DNA of 64,000 nucleotides, from the NCBI RefSeq assembly GCF_001423245.1, contig NZ_LMOH01000030.1:1-64000 (forward strand). Reading direction: 5' to 3'. Positions 63,770 to 64,000 of the stretch are shown one piece after another. Origin of the DNA: Aureimonas sp. Leaf324. Lineage in GTDB: Bacteria > Pseudomonadota > Alphaproteobacteria > Rhizobiales > Rhizobiaceae. Within the stretch, counting starts at the first letter, position 1. Each line of letters opens with the position of its first letter. A model generated the notes under the pieces. That model saw nothing but the letters and a program-made list of their open reading frames with translations, was not told where the DNA came from and ran no database searches. The position numbers and the translations under genes were made by a program.

Positions 63770-64000
63770 CTAGCAGAGGCTCTCGATGTCCTCGTCGGTG
63801 AGCGTCGCAGGGACGATCGTGACCGGGACCGGGAAGGCCGAGCCGGAGCCCGCCACCGCCGAGACCAGCGGCCCCGGCCCCTCGGCGGCGTCGCTCGCAG
63901 CCAGCACCAGGATCGCGATCTCGCGGTCGGCCTCGATCAGGCCGCGGATCTCGGCCACCGTCTTGCCCTCGCGCACCAGCGTCTCGGGCTCGATGCCGAC
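63770..64000 (-). CDS. Universal stress protein, C-terminal part
   Basis: The 3' end of a gene running out of the window (last 76 codons). The segment EPETLVREGKTVAEIRGLIE, then IAILVLAASD and FPVPVTIVP, is typical of a UspA-type protein with a C-terminal nucleotide-binding strand. It is convergent with the kinase by 3 bp. In related genomes a UspA gene lies beside nfuA; here the two are separated by five genes. Confidence 0.72.
   Translation of the reverse strand, partial: VGIEPETLVREGKTVAEIRGLIEADREIAILVLAASDAAEGPGPLVSAVAGSGSAFPVPVTIVPATLTDEDIESLC

Overview
The window is chromosomal DNA of a high-GC alphaproteobacterium, most likely of the order Hyphomicrobiales (Rhizobiales). The evidence is the gene content and order. 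irr lies divergent from fabA-fabB-fabI. dnaN-recF-moeB form a cluster. A long run on the minus strand carries a UspA-like gene, nfuA, tsaB, rimI, plsC, miaB, phoH, ybeY, corC, lnt, a PraR-like regulator, metK and trmB, followed by rimP-nusA-ylxR-infB-rbfA-truB-rpsO-pnp. The genus cannot be fixed from the sequence alone. No tRNA, rRNA, CRISPR array or insertion sequence was seen.

Region 1 (1-5190) is accessory and abuts the 3' end of gyrB. It carries three plus-strand genes separated by unusually long, structured spacers. The first is a soluble FtsH-like AAA+/zinc-protease protein, with N-terminal sequence not fully secured. The second is a reverse transcriptase of the defence (DRT/UG) type. 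The third is an unrecognised protein with motifs that recall ADP-ribosyltransferases. The roughly 430-nt spacer before the reverse transcriptase folds into a string of hairpins and is a candidate template or partner non-coding RNA. The roughly 400-nt spacer after it holds a nested 8+6 bp stem and a short repeat family confined, as far as I can see, to this region. This is the most likely site of an undescribed system in the window.

Region 2 (5194-19760) is core: gyrB, a cytochrome P450, rpsU, an MscS channel, cysK, a GGDEF protein, a LysE exporter, dut-coaBC, a small type II toxin-antitoxin pair slipped between coaBC and ubiB, ubiB-ubiE, and mutM with a coupled small gene. Region 3 (19819-29282) has an enoyl-CoA hydratase, rpsT with a clear promoter and terminator, a rhodanese translationally coupled to dnaA, then dnaN-recF-moeB, an FAD oxidoreductase and an exported SH3 protein.

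Region 4 (29375-36839) contains irr, the unsaturated fatty acid genes fabA-fabB-fabI, a HAD phosphatase, a hydrolase, an aldo/keto reductase, and the ohrR/ohr peroxide-response pair with visible operators. Region 5 (36978-49850) is the translation and RNA block from pnp to metK. Region 6 (49956-59211) is the envelope, tRNA-modification and Fe-S block from the PraR-like regulator to nfuA. Region 7 (59386-64000) has an HPP-CBS membrane protein and a PepSY protein divergent from a two-component system. These sit between nfuA and a truncated universal stress gene at the window edge.
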